Notes: generated from the sequence alone by a model not told the origin. A stretch of DNA of 64,000 nt from Gnetum montanum (GCA_015680685.1 MNCI01014254.1:75366-139365); one strand, 5' to 3'; numbered from the stretch's first letter, positions 1 to 10,735 are shown. Numbers and translations: made by a program.

Positions 1-280
1 CATATCTGAGCTAGTTTTATTTGTGGAGCAATTTCTAATCAAAACCTTTTATTTGAAGTGTACCGGTTTCCTTGAATTATTTAATTTGCATTTTAGGTTG
101 TTAGCTTTTAGGTTTTAACCAAGTAATTACTTTCAGCTGCTAAAACTGTTGCATCAAATTTTTATGTTTACATTGATATACAAGCTTGTTTACTTTCTAT
201 ACGAATGCTTGTTCCAGCTTGTTTTGTTAAGAGTTTAATGCGAAAACAGGTTACGCTTGTGTTTTGCATTATCTTACAAG

Positions 281-1451
281 CAATGTAAGTCATTTAATGT
301 TGAAAAATTTCTTGGCTGGAGAATTCTGTGAGAACCGAGAACAGGTACGGTTTTTGTCTTGTGTCTTGGTGCATGACGAAATTATTGAACATCATTAGGT
401 GAGAATTAGGACAAGGCTAGGCTGAACGATGATGAGGAAGTGAGAATTATATGAGAACGTTGACGGTTGAAATGGATGCAGGTGATAGTAAACGTGTTCA
501 TGAAATGGATTCCGATACCGAAAAAAGAATTTTTAATTTATTCAGTGTGTATTTGGCATCCAATTATCCACCTTTTAGTGGTGCTTCTCAGGTTTTTAAC
601 TATTCTATGAATTTAAATAGCAAAAATAACACTGAGGTCTTGGATCACCCAATGGAAATTCTAAGTTATGTATTCCATTTTCGTATGTAATACTAAATTA
701 TAAAATTCTAATTTGGTTATTGTAAATAAAAAAATCATCATTTAGATTTTAGAGGCTCAATACTTATTCTACTAAGGTGGGTTTTAGTAGGGTTGATGAT
801 GAGTGAAAGTCTAACCTCTTTTGAGTAGTTGTGCGTAAGCTTGAACCCAAGTCTTATAAGTTAGAAACAAGCACCTTCCCATCACTTGGTTCCTACAACC
901 CATTTGGTAAATAACTTACTATCATTATAATTTTGGTCCTATATGCCTTATAATACATCTTTAAAATGTGTTTTGTCCATGGAGTTTTTGTTATCTTTTT
1001 AATTTAAATAATAGCTTACGCCTTGCTAAGTCTAGAAAATAATCACTTTAGCATTTCAACTATATAATCACTTTTATATAAAAAAAAACCTTAAAGATAA
1101 TATTGAATAAGCATGTATGGGTTTTGTTCATGCATCTTTCAATCAGTTCATCTAAATTTTTATTTTAATTATCAAAATCACTAACATTTTTTAATGTAAT
1201 TTTAGTAGAACTACAATGAGATGTTGGTAGCTTTTATTTGTAAAAAGTAATTATTTGCATCATTTTTAATTCCATTTTGGTGTGTTTGTGGAATGAAATG
1301 AATGTACAGAGTTATCGTGATTAGGGGTTCTCTTTCTTAGGAATTTCAGATAGCTGCTAAAAGTCTTGTCAGTAACATTAATTGGAATGTTCAGGATAAT
1401 GCAAAGGGTTACCGCAATTTGCCCTTCTATGGCCACCGTTTTATGCTTTAA
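281..1451 (+). other. Candidate host-gene exons (unrecognised)
   Basis: Three pieces look exon-like. Positions 281-344 follow an acceptor-like TTACAAG and end at CAG/GTACGG. Positions 437-591 encode a hydrophilic stretch containing DSDTEKRIFNLF and end at CAG/GTTTTT. Positions 1341-1451 follow TTTCTTAG and encode about 36 residues ending in a TAA (1449-1451), including NLPFYGHRFML. The last two join in phase 0; the first does not join the second cleanly. Codon use looks protein-like, but I recognise no family. They could equally be fragments of an old element. The stretches between them are AT-rich and look intronic. Confidence 0.25.
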
Positions 1452-2056
1452 ATACCGGATTTGTTTATGAATTTAACCTCCACTTCATGGATACCAATTA
1501 TTGGACAAAACATGGAAATCTGCCGCGAAGGAACCACCACATGCTATGATGAGTTAGCCCATTAAACATTGTTTAATTTACATGTGCATTCTGAGCTAAC
1601 CGAAGATAACAGATAGTGATACTGGCTTCCTGAATCTGTGCGGACGTGCTTTCTATTTAATATCAGGTAGACTGGATGCCAAGTTAATGGGTTGTATTCT
1701 GACAAGCAACTGCTGTGTCAATAAACCCTAATCTTAAAAAAGAATAAATAGTCTTTAATTTTTCATTGGTAATCGCATTTGATCGATAATAGAGGGTAAG
1801 GAGAAGAGGCCATTTTGCTGAAGTAGGATACGGCAAGATGTTTATAAATTCAAATAAAATGATCTTTATAACCTTTTCACATTCTTAAATATTCAAATAA
1901 AATGATCTTTACAACCTTTTCACATTCTTAAATATTCTACCACAAATGGATTAACCACGTTTTTCTACGATTAATTGTGTGGTTGTGATTAACTCTCAAG
2001 ATTTGATCTCGAACGGATCAAATTATCTTTTCCATATTGAAATCCATTAGCATTTA
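1452..2056. other. AT-rich flank without a recognisable gene
   Basis: No coding region or RNA gene is visible. The only structure is the 43-bp tandem duplication listed separately. The stretch ends at the ATGTC target-site duplication of the first retroelement. Confidence 0.6.
1851..1936. repeat. Two tandem copies of a 43-bp AT-rich unit
   Basis: The unit starts CAAATAAAATGATC and ends CTTAAATATT. It occurs at 1851-1893 and 1894-1936 with a single mismatch (TTATAACC against TTACAACC). The near identity suggests a recent local duplication. Confidence 0.9.
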
Positions 2057-2061
2057 TGTCT
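2057..2061. repeat. Target-site duplication ATGTC, left copy
   Basis: ATGTC immediately precedes the left LTR and is repeated exactly at 8691-8695 after the right LTR. This fixes both borders of the 2062-8690 element. Confidence 0.95.
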
Positions 2062-3124
2062 ATTGATACATAAATTTTGGTCACACCAACACGGAGGAAG
2101 ACAACTCGTTTTAGGAGATTATTGCCTAAGGTGCCTTTGTATGGATACGAAAACTTGGGAATAGTCTCAACTAGAGAGGGCTACGTGGCCTTTTGCAAAT
2201 AATAAACTAAAAAGAAATCTAGAATTTAAATTAAATAACCTTTTGCAAATAATAAACTAAAAAGCAATCTAGAATTTAAATTAAATAATTGTCTTCAATA
2301 CAATAGGTAATTAAAAGAAGTGAATTTTCCTTTGTTGGTCCTGATGACACTACTGGTCCGTGACTGCTGATGGTATCCATTGCTAGGTAGGAAGACCACG
2401 ATCGAGGGAGAGAGAGAAAGACTTCCCACTACAATCCACACAGGGCAGCAATTGTGGTCCTCAAAGCTTGCTGCCGTTTGCCACCTTTTGTGCACCACCA
2501 TAAAAAGAAAGATCGTTCACCCAAGTCTACACCATCGAGACAAGCTCCTACCGTCGTAGAGAAGACCCACAAAGATTCAATTTTGAGCTACTAGCTCCTG
2601 CCTTGGACCCTCCTCGAAGATCAACTAGAAGCTTGTAAAGAAAAGAAAAGAAAAGAGGAAAATGCTGCTTTGTGGAGAGGAAGGTGCCCCTCAAGATTGA
2701 TAGCTAGAGCCTGTTTTGGGACTCCCTTCCTCCTTTCCCTTTGATCCTTCCCTTAGACTCCATTTTATAGTTATTGCGACCATCCATAATGATGTCTACA
2801 TTTCATGTAACAACTACAAAAACCGTCACCACTTCTTGTGTAATAATGCCCACATTCTCCAATTAAGTGCCCACTTATGTCCATAACCATCGTAATTTCC
2901 AAAACTTTGCTACTAATGATCGTAACCACCATCATTAATGATCGTAATTGCTGTAACTTCCAAAACATTTGCCACTAATGTCTATAACTATCACCATTAA
3001 TGACCACCACCAGACAATTTAAATTTCCACTACTTGCATGATTTTTATTGTGGTTATTAAGAGAGAGAAATAGAGATGTTGATAATTATGGTCCCATGTG
3101 AACATGGGAGTGTTGACATCAACA
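2062..3124 (-). repeat. 3' LTR of the 2062-8690 element
   Basis: It runs from TATTGATAC (the other copy has TGTTGATGC) to CATCAACA, matching 7658-8690. It is 30 bp longer, mainly because a 50-bp segment beginning CCTTTTGCAAATAA is tandemly duplicated at 2189-2238 and 2239-2288; the other LTR has it once. Confidence 0.95.
2189..2288. repeat. 50-bp tandem duplication inside one LTR
   Basis: Two copies of a 50-bp unit differ by one base (AAAGAAATC against AAAGCAATC). The partner LTR has a single copy near 7790-7840, so the duplication arose after integration. Confidence 0.9.
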
Positions 3125-3140
3125 CTTAGCCCCCAAATTT
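3125..3140 (-). other. Polypurine tract of the 2062-8690 element
   Basis: Read on the minus strand the bases next to the 3' LTR are AAATTTGGGGGCTAAG. A purine-rich run directly at the inner LTR border is the plus-strand priming site of LTR elements and sets the element's orientation. Confidence 0.8.
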
Positions 3141-4444
3141 TTAATTGCATGCAAGTGCAAGGAACAAGACCACAGAAATTTTTAAAGAAGATGCAATAGG
3201 TAGAGAATCACAAACATCACAATACAAGCAAATGGAAACTTCAAAGTAAACTATATTAACCTAAACATGATTAAAATAACTAAATAATCAAAAGAGAACT
3301 AGACATGGGCCACCCAAAGCACACCATCTTATTTAATCAAACTCTAAATATATAATTTTAAAATATTAACTACATATATCTATATATAATTAAAATATAA
3401 TTATGATTTCTTTCCTAGTCTTCTTACAAAGTAAAAGCCAATGGCTTGTGGACTACTTTGAGCACAAGACCCATACTAAACTTAATGAGGAGGATAGGCT
3501 CATATTAGATTGTGGCTAGTCACAACTTTAGAATTTTTCCTTGGAACTTTTTTTTTTTTTTGGAAAATAGGTTTAAAAGGGGAAATGGAGGTTAGGGTGA
3601 GGATAGCTGTCGGACCCCATCACACTTAAGAACTTATTACACTACCAATGAACATGGTCCTCATTCTTTTTTTTTCTTTTTCAGAAAACTTTGCCCATGG
3701 TGTATTTCATTTTTAATTTAGGAATTCCAAGACGAGTCTCGCTGATTAGCTGCACTGCCAGTGAACACAGTCCTCATTTCTTTTTTTTTTCTTTTTGAGG
3801 AAAATTTGCCCATGGTGTAGTTCAACCATTGTGTATGTGCCTTTAATTGCAATTTGATAGCATCATAGCAGGTTTCCTAGGTGGCTAAATGTTCTCAAGT
3901 GGAGATGAACACTCTTCATCCCATTGTTTATAGGGTAACTATGGGTCATCACACTTGAGGGCTAGGGCTTATGAGAGGGAAAATGGGGTTTTCCAAAGTC
4001 ACCTAGTGATTATGGCTAACCATTCTCTAATATCACCTATCCTACACTCACATGATCATGATGATTATATGATAAGTTAGCACAAATCTCATGCTCTATA
4101 ATCCAACATAACTAAAGAAACCAAAACCTTGAAAAAGACTCAAAAGAATTAAAGCATTATTGAAATATATAGTATAAAAGAGATTTTATGTAATAGTACT
4201 AGGAAATATTATATAAAGAATTATACTCACATTATTTTTAGATGGTGTTCTGATGACCCAACGCCTAGTAACTCAAAAGACTATAATGATTATTAAAATC
4301 ATATGCAAAGCGAGAATCAAAATAATATGTCAAGAAAGAAATGATGGAAGTGCAAAGAAAATATGAAAATGGAAGTGCAAAGAAAATATGCAAATGCAAC
4401 TATATACAAATGAAATACATGGTGAAGAGGAAGAAAACATGCAA
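3141..4444 (-). other. Non-coding 3' internal region of the gypsy element
   Basis: About 1.3 kb between the integrase remnant and the polypurine tract carries no credible reading frame. It contains an imperfect duplication: a segment with CATGGTCCTCATTC, a T-rich run and TTTGCCCATGGTGTA near 3652-3705 recurs near 3765-3818. A T11 run lies near 3549. Confidence 0.7.
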
Positions 4445-4760
4445 CTAAGAATCTACTAGGTGTCCACATGGGGCACTTGAGTAGAAATGCTTTGGATGGA
4501 ATGCATTAAAATTTTTAGGTAACTTATATCCTTGCACATTAGCAACCTTGTATATATTCAGGCCATTGACATCCTTAATTTGAAATGGACCTGACCACAT
4601 AGGAGAGAACTTACTTTGAAGATTTTCTTGGTCAAATGTTCTACATTTTTCAAAGACTAGGTCTCCTATCTTAAAGACTTCACCAACATATTTCATGTCA
4701 AGACGTTGTTTAACAATTTGTCAATGCTTAAGATTATAAAAATTGAGACCTAATCTTAAC
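4445..4760 (-). pseudogene. Integrase C-terminal fragment (gypsy)
   Basis: The translated segment contains FKIGDLVFEK followed by KFSPMWSGPFQI and NFNAFHPKHFY. This is the usual gypsy integrase C-terminal pattern (GDLVL...K..P.W.GPF.I...N..HLK.FY). A stop separates it from about 20 further in-family residues upstream (KLRLGLNFYNLKH). The integrase zinc finger and DDE core are absent, and the sequence passes almost directly from the post-protease linker into this tail. It cannot encode an active integrase. Confidence 0.8.
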
Positions 4761-5530
4761 TTACTTGTATCAAGTATTTCTTTGAGATAAGTTTCAATGA
4801 TAGGTTTAGGTCCTGGTGGGTTATTAGATATAGCCTTTCTAAGAGAATCTTCCATGGATGTGTCATTAAAATTTAGCACACCTTCAAATGTTTTAAAAGA
4901 TAGGGTTTTACTTACATCTTTATCTTCCCCTAAAGGTGGTGGATCACTTAGATGAAATCCATTGTGTTGTTGATAAGGAAAGGTGTCTCCATAGATTTTT
5001 TCACCTTCTATAGAACTTTGATAGAATTGGATGGGATCTACATGAGAGATAGGAGTTTTTGTAGTTCCACTCACATGGTCATTTTCAACATGTTCACTAC
5101 ACTCAACCTCAATAACCCCAACATAAATATTAGCGTTTCGATCTTCCAAAGATTGATTTTGTTGATCCAAGGATGTAACTACTTGTTTGTATAAGGTTTC
5201 TTAAGGTATAGTACTATATTCAGATTTTCCTTTGATAGGGATTAATAGCTTTGAGAAACCTGACCTAAAGAAGCCCCTAAACTTGACTCCAAAAGTCCTA
5301 GATAGGAGCACACCATAGGTAGGTGACATGTCAACTACTATGATATATGTGTAACATGTGAACATAGGGTATTGTTTAAGTTGCACTTTCACTCCTTTTA
5401 ATGATCCTACTATAGGTACATTGGACCCATTGAGTTGAATCACATTTTTCATTTGTGATATCATTTGTGCTCTAAAGTCTTACATACCTCAAGTGGCATG
5501 ATACTGACAATTGCTCCAGAATCCATAAAA
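4721..5530 (-). pseudogene. Aspartic protease and downstream linker (gypsy)
   Basis: A pepsin-like retroviral protease remnant. The catalytic triad D-S-G, in the context MDSGAIVSIMP, is encoded at about 5488-5526 (DSG at 5515-5523). After a frameshift and stop comes the fold's second half, with VVDMSPTYGVLLSRTF and YSTIP, typical of plant gypsy proteases. An acidic, low-complexity linker of about 150 residues follows (4721-5170); in a complete element it would lead into RT. Here it runs straight into the integrase tail, which locates the internal deletion near 4760. Confidence 0.75.
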
Positions 5531-5607
5531 AAATGTGAACATTATTTCCTAAAATATTAGAGTTCTTAGGAAAGGAGATTGCTCTTTCTTGTTCATCATG
5601 GAATTAT

Positions 5608-7216
5608 TTACATTTTATACTGATAATGTGTTAGGACTTTCTGTGAAGTGAATTTGCCTTTCGAGGTTTGGGGATTTTCTTTATTGGTTTCTGCTCTATG
5701 AACTATCTCTTGAATCACCTCTTTCATTTCATTAAATTGTAAAGGGTCATACATTGAGATGTTAGCTTTGGTTTTCTTAAAATCCTCAACTAGATTATAA
5801 GTCTTAGGTCCATCTTTGACTTCTTGTTGAGGTGGAGTTCTTCTAAGTATAGAAGGTGGATTTGGTTGTTGTGGGGTGTTTGTTTGGGATAACTTAGTTT
5901 GAGTATGTGTTACTTTGACTAGGAGCTCTTTTTTTTGGAGGAGTGTAAGGGTCATTCCTAGTTTGTTGTTGTAGGCTGTTCATAATGTCAGTAAGTCTAC
6001 AATAGCAAACATTAGGTGGGTTGGGGTTATTTACCATAACTTGATCTAATGAGGAAACCTCTTCGTTTTCTATTTGATAAGGTTCATTAAAGACCATAAT
6101 AGGAGGTTTTCCATTTTGTTGACCTTGGGTGTTGTCACCATATAATGCTAAAAATTGCAGAAAAGTCTTCTTAAAATGTTTCCTAGTGTTATAGAGGTGA
6201 CAATAATTGTCATTGATTGATGAACTAGGCTTTTCTGGTTGTATAGAACCCTTGTTGTTGTTTTGCTTTAGTTCAACTATTTCATTGGGAAGTTTTTGAA
6301 GTGAAGTTAGTATCTAGGTCATTTGATCTTGATTTTGAGTTGGAGATTCAATAGGATTAGGTACCTCGTTTGGGTTTATGATAAACTGAACTAAGGCCTT
6401 TGATTAATCCTCATTCAAACTAGGGTTAGATGGTAGGTATGGAGAAAATGTGGGACCTTGAAAATAGCTATTTATCGGTTAAGTCATTTGAAGTGGAACA
6501 GGAGTTTGGAACATTGTGTTGGTCATTAGGAAAGTCAGTAGAGGACTATGTTGCATAGGATTGCTAACGCTCATCATTCTAAACTGGGTTTGAATGCTAT
6601 TCATAAGGGTAATTTGTTCTAGCTCCATAGCTTTAGCAATTGCTCCTAGTATTTTTGTTATGTTAAGATTTGATTTGATGGCATACGCAAAGAAGGGGTC
6701 GATGGTAGAAAGGTAAAAGTTGAGGATGCCATCGGGTTATGGATGTATCTCACTAAGCACATAGGCAAGTTGGTGAAGGAATCTTAAATTGTAATCCCTA
6801 ACATTTTTCCCATGTAGCTTTCTTAAGTTGGTGAAATTACTAGATGTTATGGCAGGGCTTGTGAATTTGTCAAACTAAGTCAAAAACTTATTTTTGAACT
6901 CTTGCCATAAGTTAATGAAGGCATTGGGAAGCATTAGAAGCCATTGGGTTGCTTTGGTTCTGAAAGTTGTTACAAACCCCCTATATGCCACATCATTTTG
7001 GACAATGTTGTAGATCCCAAGTAAGATTTCGAAACATTGTACATGTTGGCAGGCATTACTAGAAGGGTTTGTGGGGTTGTAGAACAAATTTATGTTCTGG
7101 AGTGACTTTGGGATGTCGTGGTAGTTAGTAAAGTTAAAAGAGTTATTAACCAAGGGAGCTGGGGGTTGATTGGCTACCATCCTAGTCCAGCCTCTCCTAG
7201 GAATAAAANATTGCAA
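5608..7216 (-). pseudogene. gag remnant (gypsy capsid)
   Basis: The capsid core lies at 6875-7216 and shows the retrotransposon-gag pattern ending TKATQWLLMLPNAFINLWQEFKNKF: a W-x-x-x-L-P motif, then I..W..F...F. Upstream on the plus strand (5608-6870), fragmented frames encode the proline- and glutamine-rich gag C-terminus, including a Cys/His stretch near 6190-6220 that may be a degenerate zinc knuckle. Many stops and frameshifts break it. One ambiguous base (N) sits at 7209 in the capsid N-terminal part. Confidence 0.75.
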
Positions 7217-7632
7217 TACTTATAAAATTAAAAGGGAAATAGTAAAATGCAAGATTTTAGAAAAAAAAAACTTAAAATTGCATAATCAAATAAAACCACC
7301 TTACCTAACCCAGGACTAAAATAAGGACCGCCAAAATACAAATTCAAAAAATGGGACTGCGAAACAAGGATTACAAAAAAAACAACAAGGAAAAAGATTA
7401 AAGAAAAATGGGTAATGAGACCCGAAATTTTTCAAGAACTGAACTTTTGAGAATAAGAAATAAAGGGTTCAAAAATTATTTAAAAAGATTTTTCAAAACA
7501 ATGGCTAAAAGGTTTTTTAAATAAGACAAGTTGAAACAAGGAAAATGAAAATTTTAAAAAATAGAAAAAAAGGATTGAAAAAGGATAGAAAATAAATATT
7601 TTAGAAAATGGGATAATAAAGGTCAAAGAAAT

Positions 7633-7651
7633 GGCCCTCCTTCTAGCACCA
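7633..7651 (-). other. Primer-binding site of the 2062-8690 element
   Basis: Read on the minus strand the sequence is TGGTGCTAGAAGGAGGGCC, 6 nt inside the 5' LTR border. TGG matches a tRNA CCA end. It is nearly the same as the primer site of the unrelated Tat-type array in this window (TGGCACTAGAAGGAGGGCC), so the two families probably use the same tRNA. I cannot name the tRNA. Confidence 0.75.
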
Positions 7652-7657
7652 ACAAGG

Positions 7658-8690
7658 TGTTGATGCATAAATTTTGGTCACACCAACATCGGGGAAGAAA
7701 ACTCATTTTAGGAGACTATTGCCTAGGGTGCCTCCCTTATGGTTATAGAAACCTAGGGATAGTCTCAGTTGGAGTGGGCTACGTGGACTTTTGCAAATAA
7801 TAAACTAAAAAGAAATCTATAATTTAAATTAAATAATTATCTTCAATACAATAGGTAATTAAAAGAATTGAATTTTCCCTGGTCTCACTGATGTTGCTAG
7901 TTCGTGATTGCTGATGGTATCCACTACTAGGAAGGAAGACCATGATTGTCATGGGAGAGGGAGGGAGAGAAATTGAGAAAGAAATACTATCCACTGTAGT
8001 CTGCACAAGGTAGCAACTACGGTCGTCAAAGCATGTTGTCGTTTGTTGAATTTTGTGCACCGCCATAGAGAGGAAGATCTTTCACCCAAGTCTACACCAC
8101 CAAGACAAGCTCCTACCGTTGTTGAGAAGACACGCAAGGATTCGATTTTGAGCTATTAGCTCCTACCTTGGACCCTCCTCAAAGATCAACAAGAAGCCTG
8201 TAAAGAAAAGAAAAGAAAAAAGGAAACTGCTTCTTAGTGGAGAGGAAGGTGCCCCTCAAGACTGATAGCCAGAGCTTGTTTTGGAACTCTCTCCCTCCTT
8301 TCTCTTTGATCCCTCCCCTAGACTCCATTTTATAGCCATTGCAACCATCAATAATGATGTCTACATTTCACGTAATTGCTACAAAAACTGCCATCACTTC
8401 TTGTGTAATAATGGCCACATTCTCCAATTAAGTGCCCACTTATGTCTGTAATCATTGTAACTTACAAAACATCTGCTACTAATGACCATAACCACCATCA
8501 TTATTGACCATAATTGTCATAACTTCCAAATTGTTTGCCACTAATGTTTGTAACTGCTGTCATTAATGACCACCAACTGATAGTTTAAATTCCCACTACT
8601 TGCATGAGTTTTATTTTGGTTATTAATAAAGAGAAATAGAGATGTTGATAATCATGGCCCCATGTAAGCATGGGAGTGTTGACATCAGCA
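7658..8690 (-). repeat. 5' LTR of the 2062-8690 element
   Basis: It runs from TGTTGATG to CATCAGCA (originally the TGTTGATG/CATCAACA inverted ends) and aligns along its whole length with 2062-3124. A TATAAAAT box on the minus strand (8327-8334) marks the likely promoter. Confidence 0.95.
8327..8334 (-). promoter_or_regulatory. TATA box in the 5' LTR
   Basis: TATAAAAT on the minus strand inside the 5' LTR. The same position in the 3' LTR (near 2763-2769) also has a TATAAAAT-like string. Confidence 0.5.
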
Positions 8691-8695
8691 ATGTC
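8691..8695. repeat. Target-site duplication ATGTC, right copy
   Basis: Exact repeat of 2057-2061, directly after the right LTR. Confidence 0.95.
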
Positions 8696-9269
8696 CAATG
8701 GATATTGTAGTTGGTTATGCCTAGTTGGAGGGAAAATGGGGAAAAAAAATGAAATGAATGAAGTGACCAAATTAATGTTTAATTAATGGGATCTGGCAGT
8801 TGAGATTTCGCATTTAACCTCTTGTTTTCATTTTCAATTTTGGTAATCCAATTATGTTTCATCATGGCTTAAGGTTAACTTAATTCTATCATTAATATAA
8901 ATGTGGGAATGAAGAGCTCGGAAATCAAAATTAGGCATGTTTTTCTCATTTGAGATTCGAAATACTGTTTAAGAGCTAGATACAAAATGGCATAATAAAT
9001 ATATATATTTTTGTAGGTGACAGTTGTTTTTAAAATTCGTATTTATTTGATACATTTTCCTAGTTACGGAAATTTGAAATGATTAATGACAAAGGAATAA
9101 CCAATGAAGAAATGCCTGAATTTGGAGAAACAAAGTTCTATTGATAAGGAAAATCTAGATGGCAGAAATCCCACCATAATAGTTGAAAATGGTAATGAGA
9201 AACATAAGCTTTCTTTGTGTCTTAATGTGCCACAAGATATAGAAATTTGTGTTCTAGATAGTTATTATA
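8696..9269. other. Flank between two retroelements, no gene seen
   Basis: AT-rich sequence older than both neighbouring insertions. A short open frame near 9104-9274 (with SSIDKENLDGRNP) runs into the copia LTR; I see no splice sites or family match, so I do not call it a gene. Confidence 0.6.
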
Positions 9270-9274
9270 TTGCA
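9270..9274. repeat. Probable target-site duplication of the copia element, left (TTGCA)
   Basis: TTGCA before the left LTR matches ATGCA (58797-58801) after the right LTR at four of five bases, as expected for an old TSD. Confidence 0.65.
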
Positions 9275-9526
9275 TATGGTGTGTATTTGTAATGAAAAAA
9301 AAAACCAAAATAGAACAAAATAGGGGCAAATAGAGGCAACTGAATTTCACATTTTTATTTAACCAATAATGATCTTTAAATAGGAAAATACATCAATAGA
9401 AAATAGCAATTGAAGGTTAATATGAAGCAACTTCTAAAGAAAGAAAACAGCAACCAAATCCCTAAGGACAGTTCCTAAAGACTTGGACAAAAAAAAAGCA
9501 TGTTTAACAATTAAACACATTCAACA
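9275..9526 (-). repeat. Copia 3' LTR
   Basis: It aligns with 58561-58796: both contain the AGAGGCAACT-AATTTCAC core, the AGCAATTGAA-CTAATATGAA region, AACCAAATCCCTAA, and a shared end AACAATTAAACACAT-CAACA or -TAACA. The outer end is decayed (TATGGTGTG for TGAGGTTGTG). Confidence 0.88.
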
Positions 9527-9541
9527 CCCTCTTGTAAATTG
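9527..9541 (-). other. Copia polypurine tract
   Basis: Read on the minus strand, ACAAGAGGG directly abuts the 3' LTR, confirming minus-strand orientation. Confidence 0.65.
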
Positions 9542-9559
9542 AAAGTTTACAAAATATTA

Positions 9560-10003
9560 TTTTAACATGAATCATTCAATGTGCATGCAGACTCCAAGTT
9601 TCTTTCTCAACTTATAGAATGTTGATAACTTGAGGGGTTTGGTTAGAATATGAGCGAGTTGATCCTCACTCTTACAAAACACCAAATCAACAACACCATC
9701 ATTGCATAGATCACATAAGAAGTGAAATCTCACATCAATATGCTTGCTTCTTCCATTTAGCATAGGATTTTTGGATAACTTTATGGTGAAATTTTTGTTA
9801 CTAAAAATTGTAAATAGCCCTCACTTGCTTAAAATATAGCTCATTAAGAATTTTTCTTAGCCAAATAACTTGGCAAGCACAAGATGTTGCAGTGAAAAAT
9901 TCAGCCTCTATGGTTGACAATGTGATAATTGATTGCTTTTTGGATGACCATGAAACAACCCTTGTGCCTAGCATAAAAACATATCCTGAAGTGCTCTTCC
10001 TAT
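9560..10003 (-). pseudogene. Copia RNase H, C-terminal part
   Basis: The minus strand encodes [28 protein letters not shown] and then SKHIDVRFHF and EDQLAHILTKPL, the canonical copia RNase H run to the end of pol. Frameshifts and stops interrupt it. The sequence is cut in the DDRKS motif by the Tat-type LTR at 10004, and the missing codons lie immediately beyond that insertion at 44641-44660. This proves the insertion went into an existing copia element. Confidence 0.9.
9999..10003. repeat. Target-site duplication CCTAT, left copy
   Basis: CCTAT directly precedes the first Tat-type LTR and is repeated exactly at 44641-44645 after the third LTR. Confidence 0.96.
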
Positions 10004-10279
10004 TGAAACACCCTAAAAAATGTAGGGTCATCCTTGCTTTACCAGGATCTTGCAGCCTGTGCAGCACTAGGGCAGTTCATTGGGAGGAGAACGTTCTGAG
10101 TTTAGGCAAACCAGTTTGGCAAATTTTCTACTTTGAGCATGGACAGGTTCTGTGCCATCCTGCCTGTCCACCAAGGTAGCCTAACCAGCTGACAGCCTAC
10201 TCAAAAACAGTGTGCAGAATTGGCAATAGCACTCTAGATGTGCAAAAAATAGTTTGGTAAGTTTTCTAAGTCATGAAGC

Positions 10280-10735
10280 CTTCTACGCTACACTAGGCTA
10301 TGTAGTGTAGCAAGCTTCAGAAGACGATGGCGGAACAAAGTGCTACGCTACACTACACCGCACAGCGTAGCATGGCAACAACTTCACTACCCACTCCCCT
10401 TGCCCAATTTTGAGTTCTGGAATGATGTCCCTTTCTGTCAAGAAGTTGTGGACCATTTCTATTGCTATGCTACATTGAGCTACATGGCACAGCAAGGCGT
10501 AGCAATCTTGTAGAAGAGACGGAAGACAGTTTGAAAGGCAGAGTCAATGGACTTCACAAAACTTGCATCGCAGGAGACAAGGTTTGCAAATTGGCAAAGC
10601 TTTCGTGATTAAGGCTAGTTGTTATGCTACACTACGCTACGTAGCATAGCATAGTATATCAAGCATGTGACATGTAGCAAAACACGTGATCAAGTGCTAC
10701 CCTACGCCAAGCATGCTACGTCACAAAGCATAGCG
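10280..10735 (+). promoter_or_regulatory. Cluster of GCTACG/TAGCATAGC palindromic strings in LTR U3
   Basis: Three clumps (about 10285-10375, 10465-10505, 10620-10735) of CTACGCTA, GCTATG and GCTACGTAGC-type strings lie within 700 bp upstream of the TATA box. All four LTRs of the family have them, with different point changes. They can fold into short hairpins. A role as an enhancer or protein-binding array is inference. Confidence 0.4.

Larger units (their letters stand above)
2062..8690 (-). mobile_element. Non-autonomous Ty3/gypsy element, RT and integrase core deleted
   Basis: This 6.6-kb element has two LTRs of 1063 and 1033 bp and a perfect 5-bp TSD. It reads on the minus strand: the primer-binding site abuts the right LTR (7633-7651) and the polypurine tract abuts the left one (3125-3140). 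From 5' to 3' on the minus strand it holds a gag capsid region, a pre-protease linker, an aspartic protease with DSG, and then directly an integrase C-terminal segment. The roughly 2.5 kb usually holding RT, RNase H and the integrase catalytic core is missing, so the element could only have moved in trans. Stops and frameshifts break all coding parts. It looks like a large-retrotransposon-derivative type of deletion product; lineage within gypsy is not resolved. Confidence 0.92.

Noticed and set aside
3607-3617. TGTCGGACCCC here and again at 63862 as shared LTR ends
   Set aside because: An 11-base match is expected many times by chance in 64 kb, and neither site has the surrounding LTR structure.
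10620-10680. TAGCATAGC repeats as a CRISPR array or telomere-like repeat
   Set aside because: There is no regular spacing or spacer structure, the genome is a plant's, and the strings are LTR promoter sequence.
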